Shown here piece after piece: positions 1-12,798 of a stretch of DNA of 64,000 nt (positions are counted from its first letter, which is position 1; each line of letters begins with the position of its first letter). This DNA is from Phlebiopsis flavidoalba (taxonomy: Eukaryota > Basidiomycota > Agaricomycetes > Polyporales > Phanerochaetaceae). The stretch spans positions 186,001 through 250,000 of the forward strand of contig JAOCPU010000040.1 of assembly GCA_035772785.1 (NCBI GenBank). Direction: 5' to 3'. Position numbers and translations under genes: made by a program. Below the pieces are notes generated by a model, which saw nothing but the letters and a program-made list of their open reading frames with translations, did no database searches and had not been told where the DNA came from.

Positions 1-1985
1 ACGATATATCATCATAGTAAAACCACACATGCAGGCTGCGCGAGACCTCTTGGACAAGAAGTCCGCTATTTACTCTGATCGGTATGTCCGCCCCTCGTCC
101 TATGAGTCATGACTTATGTACATACCTTGTCCTTTAGACCCGTATCGGGAATTACGATGCTAGGAGAACTGTACGTACCGTCCATATACTCACTTCTTCG
201 CTAACAACTTAATGTGATTGTAAGTGGTTGGCCTTACAACTGGACTTTTTGCTCTGCAGCCTTTACGGAGCAGAATGGCGTGAACGGCCGCAAGGCTTTC
301 CAACGCGTCTTTCATGCAAATAACTGTCTCACACGCTTCCGCCCAATGGAGCTGTTGCAAGCGCGAAGGCTCCTCCGACGTCTGTTGAACAAACCACTGA
401 ACTTCCTTGCGCATACACGTCTGTAAGTGGTTCAACCTTTTAGAGGAGTATGGAGGTTAATCGAACTGGACAGGTATTTAACGGGAGTTCAGCTCTCGGT
501 ATTGCTTACGGCATTCAGACACAAGAAGAAAACGACCAATACATCATGCACGCAGAAGCATACAATGGATGCAGTCAATGCGACAAACTCGACTCCCGAG
601 CGCTTTCTTGTTGACTTTCTCTTTCCCATATGTATGCAACTTGACATATTCCGCCGTTTCGCACTCATATGCTCAACCATCCTCCCAGTGAAATACGTTC
701 CAGAGTGGGTTCCCGGCGCGGGTTTCCAGACGAAGGCTCGGGGGGCCAACAACTGGCGACAGAGTGCCGTGTGGTGATGCTCAATCGGCCATGGGATGTC
801 GTCAAAGAGCAGATATGGTGAGTTTATTTGTCTTTTGTCCGCATATATGCACATCGTTAAATGTCTAAACAGCGTAGTGATCCCAGTGGAGGGCCGGAGT
901 CCGCGGCGAGGGCGCTTTTACAGGAGGTCGTCGACGACGCGAAAGACCCCGCATATATGGAGCGAGTTGTGCAAGTCGTCGGCTGTCCGCCTAAAATTAT
1001 ATATATTGGTACGTGAAGGTGATATCTGAGCCTAAGGAATGATAAATAATATACCCATACAGGAGGATCCGACACCGTAAGTCATGCAACTGGAGATATC
1101 TCAAGACACTTACGACCTGCTTGAATAGACTCTCTCCATCCTCGAGTCGTTTCTTCCTCGCCATGGTTTCTGTCTGCATCCAGACATTCAACGGAAGGCA
1201 CAAGCATATATCGATACGCACACAGTCTGCAAGGATAGGTTGCCTGACTTCAGCGACTACGACTCGCTACCACGTACATTCACGCAGTTGTGAAGGAGTG
1301 CTTACGCTGGCACCCAGTCGCTGCGTTGAGTAGGCCTTTTCATCACACGTCACGCTCTCGAACCCTCACACTCTACCCGTAGATGTCCCGCACCCGTGTC
1401 TCCGAAGCAGACGTCTACAATGGCTTACCACATCCCCAAGGGCTCCATTGTCATTGTGAACAGCTGGTACGTGTACACCCACTATTTTATACATAGAACC
1501 AACCTTCACCTCGTCCCTAGGGCCCTCCTTCACGACGCGGAAGCCTACACTGAGCCACTCGCCTTCCGCCCCGAGCGCTTCCTTACTACCGACCCAGCCA
1601 CAGGCAATCTTCGCACTCGATCCCACCGTACGCGTACCCCGCCGAAGTCGCGTTCGGCTTCGGGCGACGCATCTTGTCCAGGACGCTTCATGGCACACGA
1701 GAGCATGTGGGCCGCGGTCGTGTCAGTGCTTGCGGCATTTGATGTCACGAAGGTTCTCTGGCGACGATGGAAAGGAGATCACACCGGCCCGAACACAGTC
1801 TTATTGTTGATTGGTTACTCACACATAGGTGGGCTTGGTGTTGTATATTCTTTCAATCCGCATATGGAACTGACAAGCGGATAGTCGGCACGCTACCGTT
1901 CGAGGTGTAGGATCAACGCCTCGCAGTTCGTGGAGAAGCATGTGCGGCCGTCGGTACGGGACAGGGGGAGGAAAGATTGTGAACG
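1..1985 (+). CDS. cytochrome P450 monooxygenase, copy 1 (5' end outside window)
   Basis: Family: heme-thiolate monooxygenase, normally anchored in the ER and fed electrons by P450 reductase. Seen: the window opens inside an early exon that ends DLLDKKSAIYSDR (to about 91). Next come a C-helix exon with GRKAFQRVFHANNC (250-425), VKYVPEWVPGAGF (about 690-730), an oxygen-binding GGSDTV exon (1062-1079), a K-helix stretch VVKECLRWHP (about 1290-1320), a meander exon ending in IPKGSIVIVNSW, and the heme loop (1645-1700). Exons are split by 50-60 base introns in the same places as the other copies. The frame breaks at 1674, where one extra T lies between FGFGRRI and CPGRFM. Further frame changes fall near 1165-1260. 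The C-terminus, with CRINAS, runs to about 1985. The closest group I recall is basidiomycete enzymes annotated as O-methylsterigmatocystin oxidoreductase-like, so the substrate is unknown. Confidence 0.88.
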
Positions 1986-2245
1986 GGCCATATCCCTAGT
2001 TGCTTGTCGGGCCTGAGGTGCGCACGGAAGGGGCCCATCATAATTAATAGCCAAGGGGGAAACGGCCTAGCTGTGTATCCTCCGATCCGCACGATTCAAT
2101 AATCAGTCAGTGATGATTCTACCGAAAGCGCGTTCAGGAACAGAGCGCATTGAATTGGACGCAAGATTACAAGACTCCATTGTCTCGTTCAGACCCGAAA
2201 TGACTAATCTATCTTCCAGATTTACAAAAGCCTGACACCCTGGGA
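1986..2245. other. intergenic stretch between P450 copies 1 and 2
   Basis: No coding motif, RNA gene or repeat could be recognised here. It separates the C-terminus of P450 copy 1 from a possible membrane-anchor start of copy 2. Confidence 0.5.
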
Positions 2246-4150
2246 ATGATCGCGAGAAACTCAATTGCAGTGCTCATTCTATCTTTCATGATGGCAATCG
2301 TCGGGATCCGTGGCTAATGCGTGTCTCGTATGTTAAGTTCGCAACTGGGTGTTGTTTAGTTGATTTTCTCATCAAGACCGTCCAGATGGGGCATCAATGA
2401 CGAGTCATCTACGTGTCATGAAAACGGTTTAGCGGGGGGGGGGGGGGGGAAAACCGCATGGACCTCGATAGCCTCTTCGCAATGACCAGCTATCTTCAGT
2501 GTTGTAAACGTAACGAGCATCATCGCGCGCCTATGCTTTAGCGAAATCCGATGGCTATAATTGTACATGTAAATCGAACACTTCCTATTACTACCCATTG
2601 ACTAAAACCCATGACTTGGCAGAATAAGTCCACGTCTCTGGATATCCTGGGCGTTTTGCGATCACCACTTTCGAGCATCACGTCGATCAAGAAATTTCGA
2701 CCCACTCAGATGAGAGAGGTCCACAAGCTTCTTGTCCAGATCCTCCGTCACCCCGAGGGATTTTGGGATCATACGCACAGGTGTGTCAGTATGTCTCGAC
2801 ACCAACCCGAGATTTACATTATGTCTCAGCATGTCTTCAAGACAAATACTCTCCATCGCGTACGGCATTGACATCAAGGACAAGAACGACCCATACGTCA
2901 CTGCGGCCGAGCACGCTGCTGAAGCCGTCACTGCGGCCGTGAACCCGGGATCGTACATGGTCGATCTCTTCCCACCACGTGAGTATACTCCTATGGTCTT
3001 TTTTTCATTTCGTTCGCTGACCCAAGCTGAAAAAGTCAAATATGTACCAGAATGGTTTCCTGGTGCAGGGTTTCAGCGAGAAGCCCGACTTTGGCGAAAA
3101 TCTGTGATGGTGACGCGCGATGCCCCTTGGAACTTCGTGAAGAGACAAGTAGTGAGTGATCTCATAGTCTGGTTGAGTTTCTATAACTCCTTGATAGGAA
3201 GAAGATCCTGACGCTGTACCACCATCAGCCGCGAGCAATCTCATGAAGAACATGGTCCTCACGTCTAAAGACCCCGAGTACATGGAGGAGGTCGTCAAAT
3301 CCGCTCTTGGTTCAATGTATCTAGGTGAGTATCGCCTACTACTACATCAAAACCGAGACATTGACTTAACTAATCTGTTTCTCTAGCTGGGTCCGATACT
3401 GTACGCTGACGAGCTGCCATGGAATCTTGTTCAAGTCTGACCCGTCCGATGGCTTCTCTTTCAGACGCTCAACGTGATTCGATCCTGCTTGCTCGCGATG
3501 GTGTCATATCCTGAAGTGTTACATCATGCACAACGTTCGCTTGACGATGTCTGCAAGGATAGGCTTCCCACCTTCGATGACTACGAGTCCCTCCCGTACA
3601 TACACGCCGTTATCAGGGAGAGTTTACGATGGAATCCTGTAGTTCCCTTAAGTAAGCCTATAAGTATTCTGATAACCAAGAGACCTCTTGACCATTGTGT
3701 AAATTTGTACAGATCTTCCACATAAATCCACAACAGACGACACATACCGAAACTTCTACATCGAACGAGGTTCGATTGTCGTTGCCAACATCAAGTACGC
3801 ATACTTCCTCCAGATAGAGACGTCGTCTCACTAAAAACATCAGGGCAATACTACATGACCCGGAGGTCTACCATAACCCAAAGCAATTTAACCCGGACCG
3901 CTTTCTGAGGCCTTCTGAGACCGACCCCTCCAAGCGCGAACTGAACCCAGATATCCGTGATCCAGCGGCCGTGGCTTTTGGCTTTGGACGCAGAATCTGC
4001 CCTGGACGTCATATGGCATACGAGCTCATGTGGCTAATGGATAGAATGCCTCTAACAGCCATTGGACATACGTCACGCCCCCCCCCCGGTTCTATATCGC
4101 AGTGTGATACTGTGAAGGGAAGCACTTTTTGACAATTCTCATAAGTTTCA
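2246..4150 (+). pseudogene. cytochrome P450, copy 2, lacking B/C-region exons
   Basis: Seen: a possible hydrophobic anchor, MIARNSIAVLILSFMMAIVG, starts at 2246. The next readable P450 exon begins near 2590 with KAFCDHHFRAS-like and KKFRPTQMREVHKLL sequence. In between there is room for only 275 bases, including G16, and no proline-rich hinge or SAIYSDR exon is visible, so several exons appear lost. The rest is well kept: AYGIDIKDKNDPYV (about 2860-2900), VKYVPEWFPGAGF (about 3035-3075), AGSDTV at about 3388, VCKDRLPTFDDYESLPYIH with RESLRW (about 3550-3640), and an unbroken heme loop FGFGRRICPGRHMAYE (about 3975-4025). A C10 run at 4078-4087 precedes an unreadable C-terminus. Copies 1 and 3 flank it head to tail. 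The call of pseudogene rests on the missing exons; the anchor itself is an inference. Confidence 0.75.
2434..2449. repeat. G16 homopolymer
   Basis: Sixteen consecutive G residues on the + strand, followed by AAAA. It lies in the stretch where the N-terminal half of P450 copy 2 should be and where no P450 exon is readable. Confidence 0.95.
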
Positions 4151-4258
4151 TCACACCCGACCTATCTTTGAAAGGTCTGGGCTTATATATTGACTCGCTT
4201 TCCTGCGGACACGCTACGGTTCATAGTACCCTGCAATACTGTGCGACCCACAGAGAAT

Positions 4259-6515
4259 ATGGGACGCTACACTTTCTCTCATTACAGCTATGCAACGTTT
4301 TTGTTGCTTTTTTTTCGTGCAATTTGTTTAGCTGTTATGTTGGGGCCCCTCCTGCACGATCCCCGCAATCGTTAGACTGTGCTTACCACCTGGTCCTCGC
4401 GGTCTGCCCACCTTATCGGTACTGTGATACTTCCCAAAAGGAAGCCCCAGGGAAGGCTCATATCGCGCTGATCTGGATTCAGAAGAAAATACGGTGAGCT
4501 TTATAACATCACCCCTCAACAATATCTCGATGTCTCAACTTAGTGGTCCAGTAATCCGACATCATCCACGTTGCATACGCTGGGGAAAACAACTATCATA
4601 TTGCTCACATAGCTGTACGAGAAGTGCGTAGATGACTCCTACTTGGAAAAAGCGATCGCGCTACTTATTCTGATAGGTTATTTTAGGCTCCGGGGGGGAT
4701 CACTGGATTTACATACTCAAGATGACTTAATTATCATTATAAGGTAGGCGGTCTGGGAGGGTTCTGAGTGAAACAGTTTTGACAATCGCTGAGAGAGCTG
4801 TAAGTTCCTCTCCGTTCTCGAACTCCGATTCATCCGACTCTCAAGGAATTGAATGTAGCTGCGGCTTAGGTTGGCTATTCGCACTTTCTACTAATATGGT
4901 CTAAGCGTGGCGCGAGACGGTCGCAAACGCCTTCTTCGAGCGAGAATTAGGTCACTAAGGCCGTTGGGGGAAATACGACCATACGAGCGGCTGGGGTTTG
5001 CTATCAAACTCCTACGTACGGTGTTTGAACGATTCCACCAGAATGTGGTGGGACATATTAATCAGTATTTTGCAATCCGTTGCCTTCCTAGATTTTTAAG
5101 CTGGAGCAATACACTTATTAGGATGGCTGGAGGACCTGATTCATTTCCATCGCATATTCGGCATAGAGGTTCAGGAAGAAAACGAAATCCCTTTATTGCT
5201 GCCGCCGACCGAAACGTCGATTCACGTGGTGGCCACCACTCTGATGCCTGGAGCATATTTGGTTGATTTGTTCCCTCCTCGTGAGCCATCCCTCGCTATT
5301 TTGCATAGAATTGTGATAGAGAATGATGGACCGTTTCCAGTAAAATATGTGCCAGAGTGGATGCCCGGTGCAGGCTTCAAGAAACGAGCACGGACTGTGG
5401 AAAGAGGTAGTGATGTTTTGTCTGCACAAACCAGGGAGCTGGTACGAGCTCGGATGGTCAGTACCACATCGGAAATCCGATACCATATATTGCAACGAAC
5501 CACGCTGACGCTCATAACGACAACCAGGTGGCAGATCCCGATAGGACTCCAGACTGCGCTTCCAAGGCCTGCTCAAAGAAGTGATAATCCCTGCGACGAA
5601 TCCAGCCCCACATGGAATCAATAATCCGCGATGCTGTCGGCTCTATGTATATTGGTGTGTCTAAACTCCTTCGGCGCGCAAATCTGCCAAAGAATTGACG
5701 TTGTTTAATATCTAGCGGGATCAGACGCTGTATTTATCTCCTTCTGTTCCATTTTTTGCGACTGAAATCACTATTTAGACCAACTCGAATAACCTACAAT
5801 CATTTCTCCTCGCCATGGTACTGTATCCAGAAGTTCAGCGCCGAGCCCAGTCCGCGATCGACCAAGTTTGTCGGGGACGTCTGCCAGATTTTTTCCGACT
5901 TCGAATCCCTGCCATATATACACGCTGTGGTGAAAGAGGCGTTGAGATGGATTCCCTGTCGCTAGCATCAGTATGCGATTCATCGTGATTTGCCGTCGGC
6001 GCTCATGACATTGTCCCAGATTTGGCACCATAGGTGTACTCAAGACGACATTTACAGAGGCTATCTGATTCCCGAAAGGCTCAATCGTCCTAGCAAATAA
6101 TTGGTAAAACCGCTCCCTAGCCCTCATTCCGCCTGAAAATCTCATGACACGTACCTCAAAGGCAATATTACATGACCCCGAATCGATACTCCGACCTGAG
6201 ACCTTTAACCGGAAAGATTTTTGAAGCTCTCCGGAGCAGACGCCGCCTAATATGGCCCTCGACCCCGACGTTTTTGACCCCGAGCTGGTGGTACGTTCGG
6301 GTTTGGAAGGCGAAATATGCCCATGGGCAGGATACATGGCGCGCGATTCGCTCTGGATTTCACCCATATCATGCATCCTAACCGTTTGTTCAACATCGAG
6401 GAAATTGCGGCTTGGGGACGAGTTGTCTTCGGACAGCCTATCACACCCAGCACGGAGTGCAAGCCCGACATTCATCACACGTGCGCCATGGTGCAGAGCG
6501 CAAGTTCCTGTGTCT
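4259..6515 (+). CDS. cytochrome P450 monooxygenase, copy 3
   Basis: Seen: start ATG at 4259 followed by a hydrophobic anchor (HYSYATFLLLFFRAICLAVM). A hinge reading PPGPRGLP in one frame and LIGTV in the next lies at about 4390-4425. GKTTIILL and GKSDRATYSDR follow (4585-4678), then VKYVPEWMPGAGFKKRAR (about 5340-5395), HMESIIRDAVGSMYIG (about 5605-5655), AGSDAV (about 5715), FLLAMVLYPEVQ and QVCRGRLPDF (about 5805-5900), and a frame-scrambled heme loop (6295-6345) where CPGRYMARDSLW is split between frames. A C-terminal SDSLSHPA.SASPTFITR motif ends near 6515. In the K-helix exon RRAQSAIDQVCRGRLPDF continues into another frame. Gene length and intron positions match the other copies. It is the third of four + strand tandem copies. 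Confidence 0.85.
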
Positions 6516-9500
6516 TCGCTTTAACTGATGAGCCTGAGCGTTTAGGGCACCAAAACCATTCCCGTGCAAGATTACACCGCGGAGCGGGGCCCACGAGGCT
6601 TTAATCAGACAGGCGGCGGAACAGGGTTCCTGCGTTTGCTAACCAGTGAAGTGCATCCGTCTATATTTGTCCTAGGATGAGGTCGTGAGAGGTTGAGCGA
6701 AGGGATTTGCCGTTTCAATGATTACCCTATGTGTAATTATACGTCGGGAATATGCAGCTCTAAGCACACGTTATCTAGCACTCTAGTCAAGAGCTGATGA
6801 CGGCAGTAAGCCTACATCGACGACCCCAAACCCACCCTCTTGGTCCCAGTCTCCAATACTTCTCGCGATCGACTTCGCTGCCACGAGCTCTGCGAACAGG
6901 CTCACGCGCCTCTTCATCGGACGCCCCTGCGACACGTCGCAAAGTGCATGCCAAGGGTGTGCCGCGCGCACACATCTTTGTGCAACAGTACCGCATGCGC
7001 TGGGAGACGCGTGCAATCCGTCGATTGGAGTTCTGTTGAAAAACGAGCTGGTGTTAGGAGGTGAGTTGTAATGAGAGTAAAGCGGGATAATGAAAGGGCG
7101 TACGACCGGAGGACCCATGGCAGCAATGAAAGAAAGGGACCCGCCACGCCATATTGGAATCATCGCAAAGGTCGAAGGGGCCATACAGTGTTTTCCGATG
7201 TCTGATTCATTATTAGTTGAGTACATGGGATGTCCAAACTTAACACGAGACTTACTCTGTTGCGAATTGCCGGACAAGCGGTCCTGTTATTCGTCATATA
7301 TCCTGTATCACACTGGCCCATGGTTGCTGTCAGCGAGCTCCGACCAACCAAATGAGAGTTATGCTCACCCAGCGTGATATATTGACGGTCTTCTTGCCAT
7401 CTCCCGATGTCTTGCTGAACAGCCCAGCTCCCCACAGGGGGTACGTTGGTCGAAAAGGCTCCTACCTAGACAGTAATTGTCAGACACAACTTTTTTCGGG
7501 AGGTCATGTAATGTATAACATACCACTTCCATGCTGTGCTGCGTGCACATATGAACGTGACTGTTGGGTGCCGATTGCTGGGGCGGAGGTCAACCGACTT
7601 TGATGCCAGTCGAGCTCTACAAGCTGCTCGGGGGGTAATCCCACACGATCAACAAACCACGAGTGGAGGCCCAAAGGAGCAAGAAATGTCACATGACTCT
7701 CGCCCTTGAGTTTGTTATTGTATCGTGTACTCTATGTTCGTCGGCCAGTCAAGGTGATCATAACTACGGCGGCTTCGTTAGTAGCCAAACTCCGCAAGGA
7801 AGAGCACGTACTGGCAGATGTGGCTGTTGTTGTGACAACGTACATGAAAGTTGGGGCAAGCTCTTCGAGTTTGCAAGGGGGAGGAAGCTGTGTCTCCGAG
7901 GGCTCTGCGGCGATTGGTGAGTGGGGAAGCACGGTCCGACCAGATGGGTCAAAGAGTTAGCCGCCTATACGGGCTCCTTTCCCCAAGCGTGTAGACACCT
8001 TCGGCAGCTGAACAATGAAACCCTGAAGATGCTTATTCATATCAGAGTGCTTGGATTTCACATTACATCGACTTTACAGCATGCCCTCCTAGCCAGCGTC
8101 GCTTACTACCACCCTGCTTCATCTGGCGATTCCTCCTTCCGAAGTCGGGTGTAATAGACTCCACCGTCTTGATGTCGTAGCCTTCTATGCGCTTCGCCAA
8201 GGCTAGTGGGTAATTGCGAAAATACTTGGCTGGATGCAGTAATGACTTGGTGCGGTGACCATGGATTCTGAAATGATGTACCAGAGTCGTTCGCGATGGT
8301 GTGATGGAGGGTCTTCGACGTGTACGGTCTGCCTCGGAAACGACCCCAGCTTGGGTAACCAAGACTTCATGATGACAGAGAAGATACCGTGAGCTATTAT
8401 AAGGGAATAGATGGTTTTTTGTTCGTGGTCGTTGAGAGTGGGCTGCGTCGTGGTCGACGCGGTGCAGTGCAGTGCAGATAGGTGCAGATCCGCTGTCTCC
8501 ATCGGCAATGAGATTGTTAGACGTCATCATTGAGGTTAGGGTTAATGACAGGTATAAAGCGTCGGTAAATAGGACCATCGCTGATATTGCCGTGTCGTGG
8601 CATGAGTTCGCGCGCGATTAAGTAGCTCTGGTTGCCGGAAATAAATCTTCCAAATGATACCCAGAAAGGAGTCTGGCGCAGGCGAGAAGGAATTTCGACT
8701 TGAGTGATTGAAAACTGTCTATGTCAACATGCAACCTATGTGAGGAGCATAGTATTGTGTATACCAATGTTAAGGTTATAGAATCTTTCTATGTCACGTA
8801 TTGTTGGGTGCCAGAGGGGGATTCAGGCTCGGTGGGTGGTACACCCATTCAGGCAAACCAGCAGGACGCGGGCGTCCGCTTGTTGTCCCAGCCGTCTGTC
8901 CTGAGCTGCACCACTGAATCAGCAGTCGCTACGGTGGGGACGATAGTTGGGGTCAGAAGAGCAATGATAAATGCATAAACGTAGCCCACGCACGTAATAT
9001 TCCTCCCGAATGTCAAACTTCTTCCTACTCTTCTCAAGACCAAGCTCCTGCTCTCGGGTTACCTGTAGTAGGAAGGAGTTGGAATTGAGACGCTACACGC
9101 TAATGGGGCTGCGTACGTTCTGAATCTTCTGATCTTGTAGGTCGTAACGCGTTTGGGTGAATTGCTGTAGACCGAAGGATGGCACCAACGATGATGAGGA
9201 CAACGGGATACCGAAGAGTGACGGGTGCCTGGGCAGGGTGGGCCGGAGAAGAGAGTGTACGGGGGGATTCGGTGTTCAAGGGGTTGCTTTGATGAACGGT
9301 GGGCATTACATCTGGCAGTTGTTACTTCAAGCTTCAGTGCTGGGCACTAAATTGAAGCGATAGACGGTGCTTGAGCGTGTGATGTGAGAAGAGAGAAAGA
9401 TGAGTAAGACAAATCATGGGAGGCAAGGCGCGTAAGCTATTGACCACTTACTACCTCTACTGATCCTGGATCAACTGATGCATATCAAAAAACAACTTCA

Positions 9501-10243
9501 AAAAATAGTGACAGGATGTAAGTATTGCGAGGTAAGTCAAGGTCTTGTATGAATACCGTGACTCGCACTCGGCTTCTGTATCCTGTGGTGACATCAATAT
9601 TACACGCACGATCGTGGAAAGGCTCCCACTGCCATATGCATCCGGCTCTGATTGTGAAAGTCGTGCGCTAAGTCTGAGAGACTACTTACAAAGATTCCAG
9701 AGACGGTCTCATGTCGCGGTTAATTTCATAGGATCATACGATCTGTTAATGATTTCGGGAAACGTGGTCGTTGACGTAGGGATTTGGTACAAGCAATGGC
9801 TCCGAACATAAGTCATTGAGATTCAAAGCTCCACCTGGGCAGCAGCATAAGGCACGAGAGATGATGTCTCAATCCACGCCCAGGCGTCAACCGCTAACGG
9901 CGCATTATCATGCTATGCGCTACATACCATGTATGAGAGCACTCAGCACTAATATGTGCGGCCAGCGGATAGAGCCATGATGAAACCGTATTAGCAGACA
10001 AACACTACAGTTACTTACCATTGTGCAAGACATGCAATAAGCTCTAGTGGTACACTGTTGAATCACCACTTCCGGTCCCCCCCATGGACAAACATATAAC
10101 CTATCTTTCTATGAGATCGGTTCAGTATGATGCATCCGACGTTTGAGTTGTGGGCACTGGGTACTTGAACAGTACTATACTACTACACACAAATTGCTTT
10201 ATGGAACCCAGATCATTCCAGGACACGGAGCTTCGCCCCTTTA
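6516..10243. other. 3.7 kb without an assignable gene
   Basis: Only fragments are suggestive. On the - strand near 8990-8890 a hydrophobic segment YVYAFIIALLTPTIVPTVA followed by VVQLRT, and near 8480-8390 a stretch ending TIYSLIIAHGIFSVI, faintly recall the multi-pass DUF6534-type membrane proteins common in mushrooms. On the - strand near 6980-6900 LRRVAGASDEEAREP could be the hydrophilic tail of such a protein. None of these can be chained into a gene by eye. No P450 motif, RNA gene or terminal repeat was seen. Confidence 0.3.
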
Positions 10244-12677
10244 ATGGAGTCGACCTTCAGCTTCGTTGTCGTTGCAGTCAGCAGGGATTCTTTGCATCTC
10301 CGTGGTCTGGGTCACAGCTGGCTGTTTCCTCTCGTCTTCGAGGACGAGGGCGTAGGCTGCCAGGAACCAGTAGTGGCTATCCGGTCGTCAGGATATCTGA
10401 AAAGGTTTTGACTTCTCCGCTGTCTGGAAGACATATCGCCAATGGAGTGCTAAATACGGTGAGCAGTTATACCAAATAAAGAGTGAAAGACTCTTGAGAT
10501 TTTCCTCTCCGTTTCCAGGATCTGAGCTGGTACAGTTCGATATTCTGGGGTTCGAATATCGTGATTGGCCAAATAGTCTGCGAACAGGCGCTACAGATCT
10601 GCTTGAATAAGCGGTCGTCTATCTATTCCGATAGGGCTCTGTCATGCCCCCACTTCATAATGACCAAAAGTGAAATCGTCTGAGTAATTTTCTACCCAGG
10701 GTCCTACCTCAAGCATCAATATGCGTCATGATGAGAGACTTGTGAGAAAGCATTTTCTGCTTACTATAAATCAATCTAACACTCCACGTATGAGTTGGGC
10801 TTTGAGTGAGAGCACCACCCTTGCTCCATATGGATCCTACTGGAGAGCTTCTCCGGTAAACTTCTGCAGCAGGCTGTTCAGTCAGCAGGCATGTGCTTCG
10901 TACCAGCTTCTCCAAACCTAGAGTGGTCCATCGTCTCGTCTTTTGAATCTTCTTCATGACGTCCAGAAGGATTTCATCAACACATACCCGATTGTGAGTC
11001 TTCAAGCCTGAACGCTTTCAGATTTGCATGACATATTACACTAGTTCTCGGTGGTTTGGGCACATCACAGAGGCTACTTATGGGACCGAGGTTCACAGTA
11101 TCACCGACCCTTGCTACGTATCTGCGGCAGAACGTGCGATACAAATCGCTGGATTGCGTTGCATGGAGCCGGGCGCCTACTTGGTCGATATCCTATCAAT
11201 CCGTGGGTCCATAGTCTGCGTTTAACGACACCAAGGAGACAAAACCACGCTTACTGGTAATTCTAGTGAACATACTTACCGATATGGTTTCCGGGTGCTG
11301 GCTTTTAAAAACGCCAAGCGCGAGAATGGAAAAAGACTGCGGACGCGGTGCTGAACGGACCTTATGATGACTTCACAAGTATGTCGCCCAACTGCTTATG
11401 GGTGTCATGAGATTTTAGGATATGTGGCCAACCTTACAAAAAATTCGTCATAGCCCAGAGTAATCGATATACCTGACAGTGCGGTCAAGCTCATATGCCA
11501 CGACTATATTGCCAACCATTAGGGATGAACTCAGTGGTTCACACGAGAGAAACTATTTGATACGGGGGACGCTAGGCACTTGTATATTCAGGTGAGGGCC
11601 TCTAGTCAATGTCACAATAGTGGTCTTTCATTCATGAGCACACATCTTAGTGCCGCTGCGGACACGTAGGGTTCTACAAGCCTGTCTAGAATTTGACAAT
11701 TTATACAACTTGCTAGAGCAATTTCTACTTTCAACAGCTTTTTTCCTCGCCATGAATTGGACACTATACCCCGACGTGCAGAAGAGGATACAAAAAACAA
11801 TCGATCGCCATTTGGCCAATGGACGTCTTCCTGATTTCTTCGGATTCGGGAGGATCTTTTATACGTGCATGCCTTGATGAAGGTGGATGCCTTCGATGGA
11901 ACCCTGTTGGCTCCCTGTTCGGTCACGTCTAATTCTCTCGGTATCATGGAGTCGTAATAAGATAGTAACTACCATGCCTATCAGCTATTCCGCACATGGT
12001 GAATGGAGGACGACGTCTATGAAGGCTATCAACATACCTGCGAAGTCCACGGTCTTAGCAAATGTGTGGTATGTAGATAGTCACCTCTTCATGGAATCTC
12101 TTGTTTGCTCAAGGTTTCGTGCCCCGGACATGACAGACAGGGCTATCCTCCGTGATCCTAAGATTTACCCTGAACCCTAAACCAACCGCTTCAATCCTGA
12201 CCGATATCTGCGTGTCCGCGCCGATAGAGAGCGAAGACTCCAGTAAGCTGGAGCTTGACCCGGATGTCCCAGACGCCTAGGCCGTCATAGCATTTGGTTT
12301 CGGGCGCCGCGTTTGTCCTGGCCGACACTTTTGCCTACGAGTCGCTCTGGTTCGCAACTGGGTTCGCAAGATGGCTTCCGTTCTAGCCGTTTTCGACATC
12401 TCGAAGGCACTTGACGAAAATGGCGTTCCGATCGTACCATGATACCAGCACCCCGTCCGGCGAATATACGGACACGTTCGTCTCGTGAGTGTGAAGTGGC
12501 ACCATGAGGCATATTTGGCTCCTGACCGTCCCCTCTACAGCAGGGCAGCAACTACCCAGAAAAAAAAAAAAAAGGGGGGGGGGGGGCCTTTTGTGTGTAG
12601 AATTAGTCCTCGTTCTCCAAGAACATGTGAATCTAGTACGGGCAGCGGCAGAGGCTCACGACAACATTGGGGCATAA
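10244..12677 (+). CDS. cytochrome P450 monooxygenase, copy 4
   Basis: Seen: start ATG at 10244 opens MESTFSFVVVAV, a hydrophobic anchor. A hinge RRLPGTSSGYPVV and a shifted WKTYRQWSAKYG stretch (10345-10460) follow. Next are NKRSSIYSDR (about 10590-10625), a C-helix exon APYGSYWRA (about 10825), YGTEVHSITDPCYVSAAERA (11080-11145), GAYLVDIL, a shifted PIWFPGAGF (about 11285), FFLAMNWTLYPDVQKRIQ (11740-11795) and NGRLPDFFGF. The meander is MEDDVYEGY (about 12003). The heme loop AFGFGRRVCPGRHF (12290-12335) is followed by one extra T before AYESLW. The last exons carry EYTDTFVS (to about 12487) and PFVCRISPRSPR, and LVRAAAEAHDNIGA before TAA at 12675-12677. An A14G13 run sits at the start of the last exon. 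The 3' end faces the 3' end of the glutamine synthetase gene, 121 bases away. Confidence 0.88.
12560..12586. repeat. A14G13 compound homopolymer in the last exon of P450 copy 4
   Basis: Fourteen A then thirteen G on the + strand, directly after the last intron's acceptor region and before the codons for PFVCRISPRS. Other copies have no such insertion at this point of the protein, where a short His-Pro linker is expected. Confidence 0.95.
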
Positions 12678-12798
12678 CTACTACGCTCAGGACACTATGG
12701 TCTACCACGACTCTTACTGTATAGAATTACATCCTCTATCAGTCAACGCGCTATAGGTTCCGCGATGAGGACCCATCTAAATCTACTCTTTGCATTGG

